From Clostridia bacterium (GTDB taxonomy: Bacteria > Bacillota > Clostridia > TANB77 > CAG-508): a stretch of DNA of 64,000 bases. The stretch spans positions 1-64,000 of the forward strand of contig CAAGKK010000044.1 in assembly GCA_900770385.1 (NCBI GenBank), given 5' to 3'. Each line of letters opens with the position of its first letter. Within the stretch, counting starts at the first letter, position 1. Made by a program: the position numbers and the translations under genes. Below are positions 62,374 to 64,000 of this stretch, one piece after another. Below the pieces are notes generated by a model. It made no database searches. It was given only the letters and a program-made list of their open reading frames with translations, and was not told where the DNA came from.

Positions 62374-64000
62374 ATGAGAAAAAATCGTAATAAAAGTGAA
62401 ATGAAAATTAATTATAAAAATATATTAAAAATAGTAATACCTATATTAATTATAATTATATTTTTACTAATAATTAATTATGTAAGAAAAGATAAAAATA
62501 ATGATAAAATAGATTTAATTATAAATAATAATGTTGTTACTGCAAAACTAAAAAAGGACCTATACAAAAATGATAAATCTGTTATATATATGTCAATGCA
62601 AGATGTAAAAAACTATTTAGATAAATACATATATATAGATAAAACAGAAAATAAAATTATTACAACATATGGAGAGAAAGTAACAGTGCTTCCATATAAC
62701 GACACTAATATTACAATAAATGATTCTAATCTTAAGATTTTGTCAGGAGCAGAGTTAAATAATGGAGATACATATCTTCCTATTTCTCAATTATCTAAAG
62801 CATATAATATGGACATGACATATTTGGAAGAACAAAATACACTTATATTAGACTCATTAGAAAGAGAATTAGTAACTGCTACAGTATCTAAGAAACTTAC
62901 AGTTAAGAAAAAAGATACTTCATTTTCAAGTACAGTAGATAAAATAGCAACTGGCGAAAATGTGATTTTAATTAGTGAAAATGGAAAATGGGCAAAAATA
63001 AGAACTGCAAGAGGAAAAATAGGTTATGTAAAAACATCAAAATTAAAAAACAAATATTATGTGAGAAATAAAGTAGAAAAACAAGAACAAACAGAAAAAA
63101 TAAATTTAGTATGGGATTATTATTCAGAATATGCTAAAGCTCCAAATAGAGCAGGAACAACAATTGACGGAGTGAATGTTGTTTCACCATCATTTTTTTC
63201 ATTAGTATCAAATGGAAATGGAAAAATATTTAGTAATGTTGGAACAAATGGAATAAATTATATAAATTGGGCAAAACAAAATAATTACAAAGTTTGGGCA
63301 ATGGTATCTAATAATTCATATAAAGATACTACATCTGTAATTCTAAATTCATATACATTAAGAACAAATTTAATAAACAGTATTGTTGATTTGGCAAATC
63401 AATATAATTTAGATGGAATTAATATTGACTTTGAAAATATGAATGAATCTGATAAAGATATGTTTTCTAGATTTATAATAGAATTAAAACCTAAATTACA
63501 AGAAGCTGGAAAAGTTTTATCAGTAGATGTAACAGCACCAGATGGAGGTGGCTCATGGTCAATGTGCTACAATAGAAATGTAATTGGAGATGTGGCAGAT
63601 TACATTGTATTTATGGCTTATGACCAATATGGTTCAACATCAGCCAAAGAAGGAACAACAGCAGGATTTAATTGGGTAGAAACAAATTTAAAAAAATTTA
63701 TAGATAGAGAAGAAATAAAATCAAAGAAAATAATTTTAGGTATACCACTTTATACGAGATTGTGGACAGAAAAGGATGGAAAAGTAACTAGTAAAATAGT
63801 TAATATGAAAGCTGTAAATGATGTATTACCTAAAGATGTTACTAAAAATTGGAACGATGAACTTAAACAAAATTATGTAGAATATACTAAAGATGGAGCA
63901 ACATACAAAATGTGGATTGAAGATGAAGAGTCAATAAGAGCAAAAGTTTCATTAGTTAGTCAATATAATTTAGCAGGAACTGCTGCATGGGCAAAAGATA
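62374..64000 (+). CDS. Glycoside hydrolase family 18 protein with SH3 and stalk-like domains (3' end outside window)
   Basis: Open from ATG 62374 (AAGGAG upstream) to the window edge, 542 codons visible. Cytoplasmic basic tail and one membrane helix (about 20-38); a copper-amine-oxidase N-terminal-like domain (about 50-165, with GDTYLPISQLSKAYNMDM); an SH3b domain (about 170-225, KIRTARGKIGYVKTSKL); then a GH18 barrel with DGINIDFEN at about 347-355, the catalytic DxxDxDxE with Glu 354, and VFMAYDQYG. Resembles spore-cortex or cell-wall hydrolases of the SleL/YaaH kind, with an anchor. Probably trims peptidoglycan outside the membrane. Confidence 0.9.
   Translation, partial: MRKNRNKSEMKINYKNILKIVIPILIIIIFLLIINYVRKDKNNDKIDLIINNNVVTAKLKKDLYKNDKSVIYMSMQDVKNYLDKYIYIDKTENKIITTYGEKVTVLPYNDTNITINDSNLKILSGAELNNGDTYLPISQLSKAYNMDMTYLEEQNTLILDSLERELVTATVSKKLTVKKKDTSFSSTVDKIATGENVILISENGKWAKIRTARGKIGYVKTSKLKNKYYVRNKVEKQEQTEKINLVWDYYSEYAKAPNRAGTTIDGVNVVSPSFFSLVSNGNGKIFSNVGTNGINYINWAKQNNYKVWAMVSNNSYKDTTSVILNSYTLRTNLINSIVDLANQYNLDGINIDFENMNESDKDMFSRFIIELKPKLQEAGKVLSVDVTAPDGGGSWSMCYNRNVIGDVADYIVFMAYDQYGSTSAKEGTTAGFNWVETNLKKFIDREEIKSKKIILGIPLYTRLWTEKDGKVTSKIVNMKAVNDVLPKDVTKNWNDELKQNYVEYTKDGATYKMWIEDEESIRAKVSLVSQYNLAGTAAWAKD

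Overview
The window reads as chromosomal DNA of an uncultured low-GC Firmicute of the class Clostridia. Coding regions are very AT-rich, arginine is almost always AGA, Shine-Dalgarno (SD) sequences are strong GGAGG types, and most promoters are TTGACA/TATAAT-like with a 17-nt spacer. Several blocks are classic Firmicute neighbourhoods: rpsF-ssb-rpsR, queA-tgt, gap-pgk-tpiA-gpmI, rimP-nusA-ylxR-ylxQ-infB-rbfA-nrnA, a T-box before aspS, and the NifU-like/GGGtGRT pair. I see no prophage, CRISPR array, insertion sequence or rRNA. One tRNA gene is present, tRNA-Gln(CUG).

Layout. 1-3.7 kb: surface proteins (end of a leucine-rich-repeat protein, a DUF2207 membrane protein, a pilin-like LRR protein). 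3.8-7.5 kb: queuosine genes queA and tgt with a WG-repeat membrane protein. 7.5-8.7 kb: S6-SSB-S18 operon with a probable autoregulatory leader. 8.7-17.1 kb: recG, a ROK kinase, RNase J (behind a structured leader or small RNA), gltX and small proteins. 17.1-25.9 kb: a divergent small-protein gene, a FAD dehydrogenase, addA, mreB, mtaB and an 85-aa repeat protein. 26-34.4 kb: four glycolytic genes, an orphan YezG-like protein, the NifU-like/GGGtGRT pair and L-lactate dehydrogenase. 34.4-41.8 kb: accessory stretch (zinc-finger-like unknown, YgjP-like metalloprotease, tRNA-Gln, a four-HTH protein, a GT2-GT4 fusion) ending in enolase. 41.8-48.3 kb: T-box plus aspS, greA, an HD hydrolase and a reduced SecD/SecF-like pair. 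48.3-60 kb: mutS2, folD, dprA, the nusA-infB operon, nrnA and an RluA-type pseudouridine synthase. 60-64 kb: a strong ncRNA candidate, an SPFH/NfeD pair and the start of a GH18 cell-wall hydrolase.

How it fits together: most of the window serves translation and RNA metabolism (S6, S18, IF2, RbfA, RimP, NusA, GreA, RNase J, AspRS, GluRS, QueA, Tgt, MtaB, pseudouridine synthase), DNA repair (RecG, AddA, MutS2, DprA, SSB) and fermentative glycolysis from GAPDH through enolase to lactate.

Most unusual: (1) a dispersed GC-rich palindromic repeat in about nine copies, one of which encodes the leader of a pilin-like protein; (2) two single-base frameshifts, in the DUF2207 gene and in mtaB, both an extra C before GGA; (3) a perfect 15-bp hairpin around the enolase SD and start codon; (4) a large palindrome plus terminator between gap and pgk in which the terminator arm is the pgk SD; (5) an aspS T-box whose apparent specifier (CAC) and acceptor-binding base disagree; (6) two promoter-terminator-bounded structured RNA candidates; (7) repeated overlap of a terminator with the next promoter. 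Start codons were chosen by SD spacing and often lie downstream of the longest possible start.
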